A DNA stretch of 64,000 nucleotides, taken from NCBI RefSeq assembly GCF_958295425.1, contig NC_081153.1, positions 13,297,001 to 13,361,000 of the forward strand. Direction: 5' to 3'. Source of the stretch: Solea solea. Lineage: Eukaryota; Chordata; Actinopteri; Pleuronectiformes; Soleidae. The notes under the pieces were generated by a model. The model made no database searches, was not told the DNA's origin, and saw nothing but the letters and a program-made list of their open reading frames with translations. Below, piece by piece: positions 43,764 to 56,373 of the stretch; position 1 is the stretch's first letter; every line of letters begins with the position of its first letter. The position numbers were made by a program, and so were the translations under genes.

Positions 43764-45133
43764 CACGGACCACGCCCACATAAATTGTAACCAATCATAT
43801 TAGACTGAAGTCTGCATGTTAATAATTTCCACGATCACGGTAGGCTGTCGCTGTCGTTGCTCTTTGACAGCAGTGAGCTACTAACATATCATATAATCAC
43901 ATATAATTATCATAATGGTTATTATTAATTAAAATGATGAAATCACTTTATTTCATTTATTTGGCCCATGGTAGTTTTGCAAAAATCTATATTTTAGTAA
44001 TTATTCTAGTTTAATAATTTATAAGAAATCTACCTTTAATTAATTTTATTAAAATACAGTATGTCCACATTTTAATTCACTATTCAATTAAATCATCTTG
44101 TTACAACAAAACTTGATCTAGGTAAAGCAATCTGGCATATCTTAGCGTCTATAAGGGTTGACTTTATTGAACATATATTATTTAAAAATATAATTTTATT
44201 TAAAGTTGGTACACATAAAGCATTCTTCATGCCAAATAAATCTGTAGAGCAAGTATTCGAAAACTGTCTCATAATGTATGACCACTGGAACAATCGTTTT
44301 TTCCGAAATTCATTATCAAAATGGCATATGACCGTGACCATTTACTGTCACATTAACAGGCAATGGGAGGCTGCAGCTTTTAATCAGTTGATAAATGCAA
44401 CAGGGCTTCGGTGGATAATAAGGATTAAATCTGCTCTGTCTGAATGTTACAACAGCAGAAGGTCACAACAATCACATTAAATCTCAAGCTGAGTTCGAAT
44501 TCTTTTTTGCTATAAGTCACTAAAACCTGAGCAGTCTTGTCGTCTATGCCATTATAATATTCTATCAAGGTGCAGTTTACAACCTGCATGTACTGTACAT
44601 TTAAAAACATTCCTTCCGAGATGCAACGTTTTACAAAAACATTATACAGTACAATTAATAAAGCAATATATTCATTATCATGAGACTTGATTCTGGTATT
44701 CTACAATTTAGTCTTGATCCTGGAAGTGCATTTCTAAGATGGATAATCTGAGTAAAAATATTCTTTACTATTGTATGATAAAGCATGTCACAGTATATAA
44801 TGCCCCCTAGTGTTAGCTGGTAAAATTACAAATATACAGGAAAATTCCATTCTTTACGCAGTTAATAGATTAATGTTTTAGATGCGAGTGCAAGTAAAAA
44901 GTGAATATGTTTGCGAGTATTCATGTCCAAAGTGCAGTGTACCGCCAGTACCTTTTGATACATGCCTCACATTATTATGTGTGGGTGTGTCTGATTATCT
45001 GACATTTCTGACATTCCTAGTGTTGTTTTGACTGACCTGTAACAGCAGCCTTGTGTGTGACACTGTGGTTTATATACACCAGTATATGTAATCAGTGTAA
45101 TCTATGTGGACTGGAACTCAGAATGTACATAAA
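43764..45133. other. AT-rich intergenic DNA
   Basis: Between the fam126a promoter and the 3' end of the next gene. Overlapping small frames at 44093-44341 (minus) and 44229-44480 (plus) have no recognisable similarity or splice sites. I see nothing else. Confidence 0.5.
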
Positions 45134-46549
45134 CTACAAATTAGCCCCTGCGATTTGTGCAGCCTCGGTGAGGACTTCACCAGCTTGTTGTCTGTATCCC
45201 AACGACAACTCCTTCACCCTTCTCACTTCCCTCATGTTCTCTTCCAGGTTCTCGCTCAGTCGTCCTTGCTCCTGATAAGATGGTGCTGCCTCCTTCACCT
45301 GCTCAGCCATTTGGTCACTGCTGCGGAGCAGCCAGCCAAACAGTTCTTGAAGCATGGTGCCCCTGGAGATGGTGGATCTGGCACGCTCGGAAGTGCCCCT
45401 CAGTTCATCCTGAGCCAACTTCAGATGTGGAGGCAGAATTTCCTCTGGTCCCTCTGCACATTCACTGTCTGACCCCACAGGAACCACACTCAGGCAGAAG
45501 TCATAGCCTTTCATCTTAAGCGACACTTTGTATTTGGCCTCTGGAGGTAGGGACAGATGGAGATAAATACGGGGAAACAGAAAACATAAAATGTTGGTAT
45601 TATAACCTGCCCATATAAAGTTGGCTCAGAATTTGAGTGAGTCACTCACGGTGCTCCTCTTTGACCTTCGCAACGCACTCAGAAAAAGCCAGCGTGTCAC
45701 CATGGGAACATTCACAGCTCTGTCGCAGGCTGCTGATGTGTTGGACCATGGACTCATAATGGTGCTGCTGTTCGTTGAAGGTCTCGGTCACATCAGAAAA
45801 CCTCTGGTCCAACTCTGGCACACCCAATCTCCTCAGCACCAGCCTGCCACTCTGCCTCACTTTTTGTGCTTCACGGCAAAATAAAAACAAATCACATGTC
45901 ACAGCCTCTGTGACCACATTCTTCTCAGACTGTACACAGACGCACAAAAGGACCACATGTAATACAGACATATGCTTCCACGTTTTCATGCATGAGAGAC
46001 AATAACAGAGAGATAATGTACCACTGTGGGTTGATGGGATCTGCCTTGCTGAAACAGCTTCACTCAGGTCTGATGGTCTGGGCTGCAGGAGAGGTCGCCT
46101 CTGAAAAAGAAGATTTTTGTATTCACAAACATTATACTATAAATATATAGTTATATCTTTTATTGGCAAAAAGGTCTAATTACACCCCTGTGAGCACCTG
46201 GAATCATGAAACACTTTTGTCATAATTTTGTGCAATTATGCACTGAAGAATAGGCTCATACTGGTAAACACCTCAGGATTTTGTATTTATATTTAACTGT
46301 GTTCTCCATTAATGTATTATTGGTTGTCAATACAAATAATAAAAAGAACAAGTTTCTTTCTTAAATTACCTTATAACCTAATAGATATTGTAGAAGTCCA
46401 TCCAATAACCAAATCACTAATCAAGCAAGTCTCTGGTCTGATTTCTTCTTCGGTATCCACATTCACCTAAACCTCAAAAGAGTTCAGTCACATACCTCGC
46501 TCACAGAGTTTTCTACCAAGAAGCAGCAGCAGCAGAAAGAACGAAACAT
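45134..46549 (-). CDS. Unrecognised four-exon protein, coiled-coil-like
   Basis: Four exons join with consistent phases and GT-AG sites: 46549-46496, 46100-46022, 45868-45650, 45540-45134, giving 252 aa with TAG at 45134. The ATG sits in a fair context (aaaATGt). The product starts MFRSFCCCCFLVENSVSE, with four consecutive Cys (6-9) coded by a GCA/TGC repeat. Exon 2 is proline- and serine-rich. Residues about 45-125 and 170-252 are charged, Gln/Glu-rich and probably helical (LDQRFSDVTETFNEQQHHYES; LSENLEENMREVRRVKELS). KYKVSLKMKGYDFCLSVVP between them could be a beta-strand pair. I do not recognise the family. It lies between fam126a and klhl7, where human 7p15.3 has no counterpart I can name. 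The exon-2 donor (gtacat) is the weakest junction. Confidence 0.7.
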
Positions 46550-47568
46550 TTTGTGGAGCTCTGGTCTGTCTGTTTGTTTTCGGGTCAGTTATTTCAAACA
46601 ATATGTATCTGCGGTCCACATTCCGCGTGACGTCACTGTCATGTGATTTATGAGAAAGTTTCTTCCTGGTTGTCTGGTTAATGTTGCAACAGGTAAACCG
46701 GTGAGAACAGGTAAAAAAAAGTGCACGACAGATGCACGTGAACAGCCACAATGAAGTTAGTTTTTGGTTGGTGAAATGACACACATTCGGTATAGGGACA
46801 GAATTGCTCGCTTTTAGGGAGATAATGATATAGTTTTAATAGCTTCTCTTATTATTTGCATATAGTTTCAATAGCTTATGTTATTATTTGCATATATATT
46901 AAAAATTCCTAGATGAAATCACAGAGAATGACAAGAAACAATATATATATTTATACTTGATGGTAAATTCAATGGAAACAGATTAAGTAAATAGAATACG
47001 TTCAAACTTACTGAATTACTTCATTCAATGAAGTATTCGTGTCATAAGTGACACGGCCCGTTATAACTGCAGTCAAGTCAGCCGTCACTTGTTTCTCCGT
47101 GGTCAAATAAATCAGCCGCTCCTAAATGTGAAGTGCGCCGCTATTCTCTCCTTTACGTAAATTCTACTCAAACGGGTCTAAGCAGTCTTATTTCCGGTTT
47201 TCAAAATAAACGTCTCATCAAAAGCGAAGACAATGCACTGAAAAGAAAAATGTTAAATTATCCGTCAAAACAATTACATATTATGATCGTGATTCTAATA
47301 TAATAATAATATAATTGTATGCACTGCCATTGGCCTTTTTAGATTTATCCCTTGCAACTAAACTTAATTTGTTACCATCGACTTGTCTCACTCTGCCAAA
47401 TTTAGTTCCTGCTAAAGACTCAAATTGAACCTTTAGTGTTCATAAGGCCTCCCAGCAGGGGATTTCTATCTTCCCCTGCTAAACCGCGCGTTACTTGTCT
47501 TGTAGGGATGTAGGGATATCTTGGACAGTTTCATACATGGGATTGTCCTCATTGGGTAGATTTCAGGC
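46550..47568. other. Intergenic, upstream of the unrecognised gene
   Basis: Presumed promoter side of the gene at 45134-46549. No TATA box or gene is evident; AT-rich with no open frames of interest. Confidence 0.45.
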
Positions 47569-47571
47569 TTA

Positions 47572-48203
47572 CCCTGGATTTCCACTGGACGCGGAACGGC
47601 CGCGGAACGGCCGCGGAACGGTAGCCGTTGCAAATCGCTTCCATTCTAATCAATGTGAGCATTCCCACCGGCCGCGCTGCGGCGCGGATCAGCAGCGGCC
47701 CAGAAGCGGCTCGCCGCGCCGCAGCGCTATCGATAGGAATCAGTTCTATTTTTTCCGTTGCCGCTGCTGAACCTCGTAAATTTCAACGAAGCAGATCGCA
47801 CAAGACAGGAAGTCCGACACAGTATCAAAGTAAAACACGTCCGCCCCCCTTTCAAAATAAAACACAATACGCAGGTCACAACTTCACCTCAACGTTACGG
47901 TGCTCCCAGGTCAACAGTCATTTGATCCGAGGGTCTCGGAGACAATGGACGACGAGAGACTGATTATGGAAGTGGAGAAATGTAAGAAGCTGTGTTGTTG
48001 TTGTTTCCTTTATACACACAGTCTATCGCGAGATCTCGCGTCCGTTCGAGATTATCGCGCGATCTTCCGTGAATACCGCTGGCTCCCAAGGCTCCGCGCC
48101 GCTGCCGTAACGCGCCCGGTGGGGATTGACGTTTGGGAGAGGACGAAGCAGAACCGCGCCGCGGCCGTTCCGCGGCCGTTCCGCGTCCAGTGGAAATCCA
48201 GGG
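47572..48203. mobile_element. Non-autonomous PIF/Harbinger-like DNA transposon
   Basis: A 632-bp element with perfect 45-bp terminal inverted repeats (47572-47616 and 48159-48203) starting CCCTGGATTTCCACTGG. It is flanked by TTA on both sides (47569-47571 and 48204-48206), the TWA target duplication of PIF/Harbinger elements. The ends carry tandem GCGGAACGGCC units and are very GC-rich against AT-rich flanks. Inside, an ATG at 47945 (plus) opens MDDERLIMEVEKCKKLCC, resembling the start of the MADF/Myb-like accessory protein of Harbinger elements. It soon runs into unrelated sequence, so the element seems an internal deletion derivative with no transposase. The perfect repeats suggest a recent insertion. 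Confidence 0.8.
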
Positions 48204-48206
48204 TTA

Positions 48207-49701
48207 AAGTGTGTAAAAATATTGGGACAATAGCGTATGCTGGTGTCTCTGACAATTCACACCCTTTGTATATTTATACACACTGGACAAAAATTACATT
48301 TTGAAATTCCCCATAAAAGTAATGCATAGAAACGAATATTCCAAATCCTCTCAATCTATAGATCAGCAAATTTGATCCAATGAAATGACATTTATATAAA
48401 ATACACTATCGTATAAAGTAATGGTCTCTTTCCAGGATTGAAACAAGCCATTTAATATTATGTTTCCTCTTCCTCTTTATTACGCTTTATCCTTGTTACA
48501 AAGTCGTCCTGCTGAAAGCCAGAGGAACAAAATAAACCATTGCCTGTCGAGACTTTATTTTGAAAACCAGAAATAGCATTGCTTGGTTTGGACCGTTTCA
48601 CTAGATGTACCGTAAATGAGTTAATATTGGCACACTTCACATTTAGGAGCGGCTGATTCGACCAAGGGAAAACAAATTACGGCTGGTTGGATATTTGTGT
48701 TTTTTAAATAATATTCTACATCATTATTTAATAAATACCTATATTTCCAAGCAGTAAGGGCACTTCAAAGCCATGTAAAATTGTATTGGTATGCATCCCC
48801 AACCTAGATGTATAAGATGCACTGATTTTTCTTTCACTGGATTAAAGTGCTTCATATTATTCCTAAAATATTATAGTTTTTTTTTTAATACATACTGTGT
48901 TATGTAACCCATTGCCTCCAGTTGACTCAAGACCCTCAGGACACACCTCTTTCAATTGGGTTTTTTAGAGATGTTCAAGCTCAACACCACACCAACAGGG
49001 TTACCAATTTCATAAATATTAATACTCGTATATAAAATATATAAAGCCTTAAAGAAGTGAGTATTTCCACCAGAAGTTAGTGCAATACTCTTCTTTCCTA
49101 TTCAAATGGAGATTTATTGATTTGTCCCTAAGTAAAAAAAAAAAAAAGAACTTGTGATCCTTCTGAATAGCCAAACTAAAACTGACTTCATTGCGTCACG
49201 TCTACAATTTTTGCGCCAGCTGCAGGGATAATCTTATTGTTATTGTGGCTGTAAATATTCTTAAATCACAGTAAGACTGTTTTGTTTGGTGCTGGGCTCT
49301 GTCGTTGTTGATAAAAAAACAAAAAAAACAGCCCTGCTCGGACTGCTCATTAACGTCGGTCGCTAGAGGGCGAACACGAGTTATGAGACCACAACGGAAC
49401 GTTAGAAGAAGACGCCACTGTTTGCTGGAGCGAAATATTGGAGATGTACCTTGAAACAACGCTACCTTAAATTTATAATGAGTTTATCACTGCCTGGCAG
49501 CAAGTTTATCGTAATTGTCTCCTCCTCCTCGAATGTAGAGTGTGAAGCTTCCGCTGCGTTTTAATTCATAAATTGCACAGCGGGCTCCTCTTGTGCCTAA
49601 CCCTTGTGTAAACAAAGAGTGTGTTGCTGCACATCGGTGGCGGTTCTCAACGTGTCGTAGTTCAGTTGAACCGAGCACTCGGACATTTATCGTCCGGAAA
49701 C
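48207..49701. other. Intergenic and klhl7 5' region
   Basis: AT-rich with no supported gene up to about 49300. From about 49340 to 49701 CpG content rises, consistent with the klhl7 promoter and 5' UTR. No TATA box is obvious. Confidence 0.45.
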
Positions 49702-50078
49702 ATGACGGGGATAGCGTCTCCAGAGAAGGCGCCCAGCTCCAAGAAGAAGAGCGAGAGGAAATGTGCTCTCAAAGAGGAGTACAGACAGCTGTCCAGCATC
49801 ATGGGAGTCATGAACAACCTGAGGAAGCAGGTGTGTGTGCGCCTTTACGTGGTTGTATATCTTCGTGGTGGGACGAAAACAACGTACAAACCTGTCTTTG
49901 TGGGGACATTTTGTCTGGTTCCCACGAGGTTATAGGGCTTTTTCAGGGTAAAGACCTGGTTTTAGGGTTAGAATTGGGTTTAGGTTAGGGTTAGGCACTT
50001 AGTTGTGATGGATAAGGTTAGGCTAATGAGCCAAGGAATGCATTATGTCTATGAGGTTTCCTCACCAAGATATAAAAA

Positions 50079-50120
<42 letters not shown>

Positions 50121-53100
50121 AGCGTCACAACACATGGCCAGTGTATGAATGTACATGTCTCTATGAGGTAGTGGGGACACTGTTTGACTCAAAACCCGCA
50201 TTGGGAGGACATATTTACGTTTTTGTGGTATGAATGGGACGATACTGATATCACGAAGTCAGGTATCTACCGATACTGACATTACTCTGACATGAGCTAA
50301 GAAGCTGTTGACTACACATTTGTACCTAATTTTCCAACTGTGTAACCAATATTGTTCTCCCAAAAAAGAAGAAATAAACAGCCCAAACATGACTCAGCTG
50401 GGTAGCCGATACAATCCAAACATCCTGTATATCGCAGTGAAGCATGTGATATATCAGATGTTTGGATTGTATGGGATTTTACATTTGTATCTGTCCGATC
50501 TATGATCCAGTGATTTTGACCAGTATCTGACCGATCTGAGGTCAACTTCAAAGGGCTTTTTCAGGGTTGAATGTCCATAAGTGTCCTCATGACAATAGAG
50601 AGATGAGAGTGTGTATACTGTTTTTTGTTGCCTCATTAGGACCAATTCTGGTACAAACACATTTTCAGGACCAGTAGTCCTCATGGGGATCATTTAGGAG
50701 GCTATTTTTAAAGTTGGATATCAGATAGATGTTAAATGTCAATGTAGCCCTGAAATGAATAGCAGTGCAAACTTGTGTATCTGTATTATTATTATTATTG
50801 TTATTGTTATTGTTATTGTTGTTGTTATTATTATTATTATTATTTTTATTATTATTATCTTCTTTATTAAATTCTCAATTTAGTGTGGACTTCTGGAGCA
50901 TTTCACAGAAATAAATCTTAGGAGTGAAGGCCATAATTTCCACAATTTGTATGAAAAATAGTATTAGCTTTGAAAACTATGACCCACCTTGTCATGGTGT
51001 GAGAAAAATGTATTTGTGTGTGTTTTCTTTAGGGCACCCTCTGTGATGTGACCCTGGTGGTTCAGGGGAAACACTTTCCTGCCCATAGAGTGGTGCTCGC
51101 TGCTGCAAGCCACTTCTTCAGCCTCATGTTTACCAGTAAGTGTTCACATCAGAAACACATTATAGGTATTCTGCGATTTCAAAGAGTTGTGTATCCTATT
51201 CCATGAGGCCACGGGCACAATCTGTGTGGAGGAAATGCTCAAAAATACACTTCAGAACAACTAAAGTTCTGTTGTAGATCATGGATTGATAAGAGATGAA
51301 AGAAAAATAAGAGAAAACCATAACCAAGATGAACAGATCCTCTTTGTACACATCATGTGTGTTACAGTTCCACAGACTGACACACTCATGCCAAGCTTTT
51401 TCAAGCTGTTGCCACACATAGCAAGAAAAAACAACTCCTACTCCAAAAAAACATCTCATGCTGACATGGATTGTTGAACTTTCTATTTTCTATGAATGTC
51501 GTTCTCTCTTTTTTTCCCCCTCACCTCCAGCCAAAATGATGGAGTCGATGTCCCATGAGGTGGAGCTGAGGAGTGCTGAGCCTGAGATCATTGAGCTGCT
51601 GATTGAGTTTGTCTACACGGCTCGGTAAGTCCTGTGTAGGAGGAAGACATTTTGATGCTGCCAAAATGGTTTATGTTCAGCGACGTTAACACTTCTTCTT
51701 TCTATGTTGTTGTATTGCTGTTGCAAATGTGTGCTGTATGTCTGCCAGGATCTCAGTAAATAGCGGCAATGTCCAGTCTTTGCTGGATGCAGCCAACCAG
51801 TACCAGATTGAGCCTGTGAAAAAGATGTGCGTGGAGTTTCTCAAAGGACAGGTTGACGCAACAAACTGCCTGGGTGAGAACACACGACAAGTCAAATAAG
51901 TAAATAATAATGTAATCTAACTTGACCTAAGGGACAATATGCTTCTGTCTGGGTTAATGGCTAGGTGTGTTGATTCAAGAGCTTCGAGAAACAATTTTAA
52001 AAGCTCATTTGGTTTTTTAAGTATTGAATACACATGAGGTTAGTTCTGTCAGTCAACTCATTTGAGTAGAATGCTTATCCTTGTTCTGCAGGTATTTCAT
52101 CCCTCGCAGACTGTATGGACTGTCCTGAGCTGAAAGCGGCAGCGGAGGACTTCTTCCAACTCCACTTCACTGAAGTCTACAAACTAGACGAGTTCCTGCA
52201 TCTAGATGTTAAACAACTCACACATCTATTACACCAGGACAAACTCACCGTCCGTGCAGAGGCTCAGGTACAGATCTTACATGCTTCAGTTCTTTAGTGT
52301 TGTGCCTTCGCAGAAGAGAAACGACACTTAAACGTGTCCCTAACCGTTTGTTGTGAAATTGTAATAGTAAATAATACTGTTTTTGTTCTCTTAAGATTTA
52401 TGACGCAGCAGTGCGCTGGCTGAAGTACGATGTGTGTAACAGGCAGCAGTACATGGTGGAGGTGTTGGGGTGCGTTCGCTTCCCCTTGGTCTCCAAAACC
52501 TTCCTGTCTAAGACGGTGCAGGGTGAGCCCCTCATCCAAGACAACCCCCAGTGCCTCAAGATGGTCATCAGTGAGTTGGATTATATCATTTACAGACACA
52601 CAAAACATCATTGTAACAAGGAAACGGCTGACATTGTCATTGTCGTAGCAATAAAACATTAACATGCTCATTATTATTATTTAGGGTAAAAGCCTCCGAC
52701 ACTGATATTCTTGTGTTAACTCTGCTTTGTTGACATGATGACCTGGGTTTTATGTTCAAGGTGGAATGCGCTACCACCTGCTGTCCCTGGAAGATCGGGA
52801 GGACCTTGGAGAGAGCAGCCGACCAAGAAGGAAGAAGCACGACTACCGCATCGCTTTGTTTGGAGGCTCCCAGCCACAGTCCTGCCGCTACTTCAACCCA
52901 AAGGTACTGGACTGCTTACTCTTCTAAGTGCTACATCTGACAATGCACAATCATTGTAGATTCTGTTTTATATACCTTAGCCAGCAGTCAGCAGTATGTC
53001 TTTATTTCCCTGCAGGACTCCAGCTGGACAGACATCCGCTGCCCATTTGAGAAACGCAGGGACGCAACAGCTGTATTCTGGGATAACGTGGTCTACATTC

Positions 53101-55384
53101 TGGGTGGCTCACAGCTCTTCCCTATCAAGCGTATGGACTGCTATAATGTGCTGAAGGACAGCTGGTACTCAAAGCTGGGCCCACCCACACCACGCGATAG
53201 TCTGGCTGCCTGTCCCGCTCAGGGAAAGATCTACACATCCGGGGGTTCAGAAGTTGGTGAGCACAGGGCAGAGGATAGAGAGACTTGGGGCTTGCAAATT
53301 AGGGGATTGGTGTGGGTTATATTTATCTCCACAAGGGAAGTAATGTTTCTGATGCCATTTGTTTGTTTGTCAGACTGATTATTAGCAAAATTAAGCCCAC
53401 TAAACACTGAGAGCATTACCTTGTATGCCCCCAATTGGCTTACAAAGAAACAAATCTCTGAATAAACAGGAAAAGAATAAAATAATTGTATTCACAGTAG
53501 CTTTAGAAAGATAAGTAGAGTATGGGCCGAAGAAGAATCTCTTAAACCTCTGGAGCAAATCCCATTATGGGGATATATATACAGGATTTTTGTTTCATAT
53601 TTAAATTTCTAGAATTGCTTAAGAGGTCATTCAGAGAACATTATGAAAAAATACTGAATAAATCAATGAATGGGTAAAAAAGGTGCCAAGTTTCATGTGT
53701 TTGTTTGATGAGAAAAGTTAAAGAAATCATATTGATTCACCTTCACCACAGGAAAACAAAACACCCACTTTTGCAAATATAGTAATGTGTTACGTCCTGC
53801 ATGTGTCTGTGTCGGCAGGTAGCTCGGCCTTGGACCTTTTTGAATGTTACGACACAAGGACGGAGTCGTGGCAGGTGAAAGCCAGCATGCTGATGGCTCG
53901 CTGCAGTCACGGCTCAGTGGAGGCCAACGGGCTCATCTACGTCTGTGGAGGAACAGTGGGCAACAATGTCTCTGGCAGGATCCTCAGCAACTGTGAGGTC
54001 TATGATCCCAGCACACAACAGTAAGTCACAAAAACTACTACTCTGTAACCTTGAGACTGTATCTAAAGGATACATTTGTGAAAATCAATCACCTCGCAGA
54101 GTGTCCATGAAATGTTAAATCTGTCAGTTATGTTTTTGATGTAGCCAATAAGCTTACTGATATTCCCTTTGCAATAAAGCAGCTAAAACATTTTACTGTT
54201 ATTATTTCTATTATTTGGTATCAAAACTAAACTCAAAACATGATTCTTCCTTCTTTCACTAACTTGGCAAAACAAGGGTACATGACTGTATCTTTAAGAA
54301 GAAATATTGAACATTTTGTTTGTCTCTGACTGTTTTCACAAAATGTGATTGTCAAACAACTCAAATACAACTTTTAAGTTGTAAATGTGTGAAAGTGCCA
54401 TCACGATTAGTATGTCAATCACAAAATAATTCCCAAACATTAAAACAATAATATGAAGAACCATCCATGATGACTGCTATATTTGTTCTTTGTTACACTG
54501 TGATTGTAAGCAAATAATTAATCTTGTTGTCGTGTTCTCGTCCCTCTGCCCGTCTTCAGATGGAGGGAGCTGAGTGGGATGAGAGAGGCCAGGAAGAATC
54601 ACGGACTGGCGGTGGTAAACAACAGGATCTATGCCGTTGGAGGGCAGGGACCGTTGGGTAATAAAAGTGTTAAACTTCAGTGAAGAAGCAAGTGTACTGT
54701 TGTAATAATATTGATAAATTGATTATGTAGTAGCTGCAGCAGCGTGCACTGCTGGCATCTGAATGAGCCTGTTTTTGTGTGTTTGAGTGCAGGCGGACTG
54801 GACTCGGTGGAGTACTACGACATTGCCAGTAATGAGTGGCGAGCTGCTTCTGCGATGCCCTGGCGGGGTGTGACGGTGAAGTGTGCAGCAGTCGGTGAGG
54901 TCATCTATGTGCTGGCTGGGTTTCAAGGTGTGGGCCGGCTTGGACACGTCCTGGAGTACCACACTGACACCGACAGGTTAGTAACAGTCATATGTGATGG
55001 GCAGAGGTGGGAAAACTATAAAAAAGACATTATGACTCAGTTTAGGTCTGTCTGTTTTGTTAATTTAAATGATTGTAACCACTTTTGTAGCCCTTATTTT
55101 TTGGATTCAGAAGTTGATTCATTATTTTTTTTATATACTTGTGAAGACCACAGTCTGTGTGTGCCTGTTCTATAGACTCATCGGTTTCTGTTTTCCTGCT
55201 TTCCTCCACGTTCAGGTGGGTGACTTGCAGCAAGGTGCGAGCGTTTTCTGTCACCAGCTGCCTGATCTGTGTGGTCGACACGTGTGGAGTCAATGAAGAC
55301 GAAGACATGGACTTAATAGACTCTCAGTCACACGCCGCGTCCACTGCCCCTGCGTCTGACTCTGCCTCATCATCATCCTCATAG
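49702..55384 (+). CDS. klhl7: Kelch-like protein 7, CUL3 adaptor
   Basis: Substrate adaptor of a cullin-3 ubiquitin ligase; human mutations cause retinitis pigmentosa. Exons: 49702-49830, 51033-51135, 51531-51624, 51749-51873, 52092-52267, 52396-52570, 52761-52903, 53016-53256, 53819-54020, 54560-54657, 54793-54976, 55216-55384. Phases agree throughout, giving 612 aa (human 586). Order: basic N-terminus (SSKKKSERK), then [13 protein letters not shown] (about 44-145) contains [11 protein letters not shown] and [21 protein letters not shown] (about 150-255) contains [12 protein letters not shown]. Six kelch repeats follow with [34 protein letters not shown] and [14 protein letters not shown]. 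The protein is close to human KLHL7 along its length. It ends with a Ser/Ala-rich tail (SSSSS) longer than the mammalian end. Confidence 0.97.
49895..50120 (+). repeat. TTAGGG-containing repeat with (GT)n, klhl7 intron 1
   Basis: 'gacctggttttagggttaga' and 'ggtttaggttagggttaggc' (split by family order) run into a (GT)n tract at 50082-50119. This is copy 3 of the block seen at 4060-4260 and 8105-8340. Confidence 0.6.
50226..50530. repeat. MITE-like repeat with a 16-bp hairpin, klhl7 intron 1
   Basis: Shares words with 24760-25080. The arms 50409-50424 and 50457-50472 are exact reverse complements around a 32-nt loop whose ends also pair partly. 'cgatactgat/ccgatactgac' words flank it. Confidence 0.6.
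50783..50858. repeat. (ATT)n/(GTT)n microsatellite
   Basis: Compound trinucleotide and hexanucleotide run (ATT and TTATTG units) in klhl7 intron 1. Confidence 0.95.
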
Positions 55385-56000
55385 GACGAGAGGACGTTTT
55401 TTTTATGCACATACTTGTGATGTTGAGAAATTGTGGCAGCCACTGCGTTAGCACGGCAAGATAGAAATTGGAGCTGATTCAGGTGAGACAGAACCTGGTG
55501 GAGTCAGTCGCCCAAAGACACCTCGTACAAATAGTCATGTGTATACTGTGAGTACTGTGTTCTTCAACCATGTCTAGTAGCTAAACTTTTATTTGCACCT
55601 GAGTTGTTATGGTTCCAGTGAGACACCATCCACACATCCATGTTTTACAGGAAAAAGAGACTTTTAATGATTAATTAATTTACCAAAAACAACTGGAAGT
55701 CCAATCCAGTCAGAGAAGTGAGAATTTGAGTTGATGTAATTTTCTTTTTTAGCTTGTGAAATTTGTACTGTTACAGAATTTAGATATGCTGTTTTTATTA
55801 GTTCTTGAATCTTGGTTGTTGTATGTCTGTGGACTGTTATTTAAAACTCACTCTGCAGCATTAATTCATTTGATTGAAATATTTTATTCTCAGCTGTATG
55901 TACATAGAAACGAGCTGATTGTCATTTAAAGAAAAGGGTCTAAGTTTGATTTATAATTTTTAATATAAAAAGAGTAAACAACTCATAGCAAGCAATAAAT
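55385..56000 (+). other. klhl7 3' UTR with polyadenylation signal
   Basis: AATAAA at 55994-55999 follows about 610 bp of non-coding sequence after the stop. Confidence 0.6.
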
Positions 56001-56297
56001 CTGCTGACATAAAACATTTCATAATGTGGCTTATTAAAATGACATTACAAGACTGTTGGAAATGCATGAATTACAGCAACAAGACTTATCAAAGTATCAT
56101 CTGCTGAAATATTGTAATACAATTGTGGTTTAGGAAAACAAAAACACTGATACATATGACTTGATATGGAGACATAAGTTTGAACATTTAAAATCAGGTA
56201 CAACTAGTGCAAATCAGTTTTTAAGGATGAAGCACAGTGGTAAACATGAAACGGTGTTAATGCTCTTGAAAATGAAAGTATCACTCCCTGAGCATGT

Positions 56298-56303
56298 TTT
56301 ATT
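56298..56303 (-). terminator. Candidate aste1 polyadenylation signal
   Basis: TTTATT on plus reads AATAAA on minus, about 70 bp after the aste1 stop. It is about 300 bp from the klhl7 signal, so the two genes converge with little space between them. Confidence 0.55.
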
Positions 56304-56373
56304 CACCACTGGAATGTCCTCCTTCATTTGGCCCCTTATGTCGATAAAATATGATTTAGTTTATCTGTCTCCC

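Noticed and set aside
44093..44480. Overlapping 82- and 83-codon frames on opposite strands
   Set aside because: Isolated, AT-rich, with no similarity or splice sites that I can recognise.
47628..48304. Arg-rich frames in the GC-rich block as a gene
   Set aside because: They lie inside the Harbinger-like element and across its terminal repeats; only the short MADF-like start is meaningful.
55385..56373. nup42 or gpnmb expected next to klhl7
   Set aside because: Looked for because of human gene order; only 3' UTR-like sequence is present.
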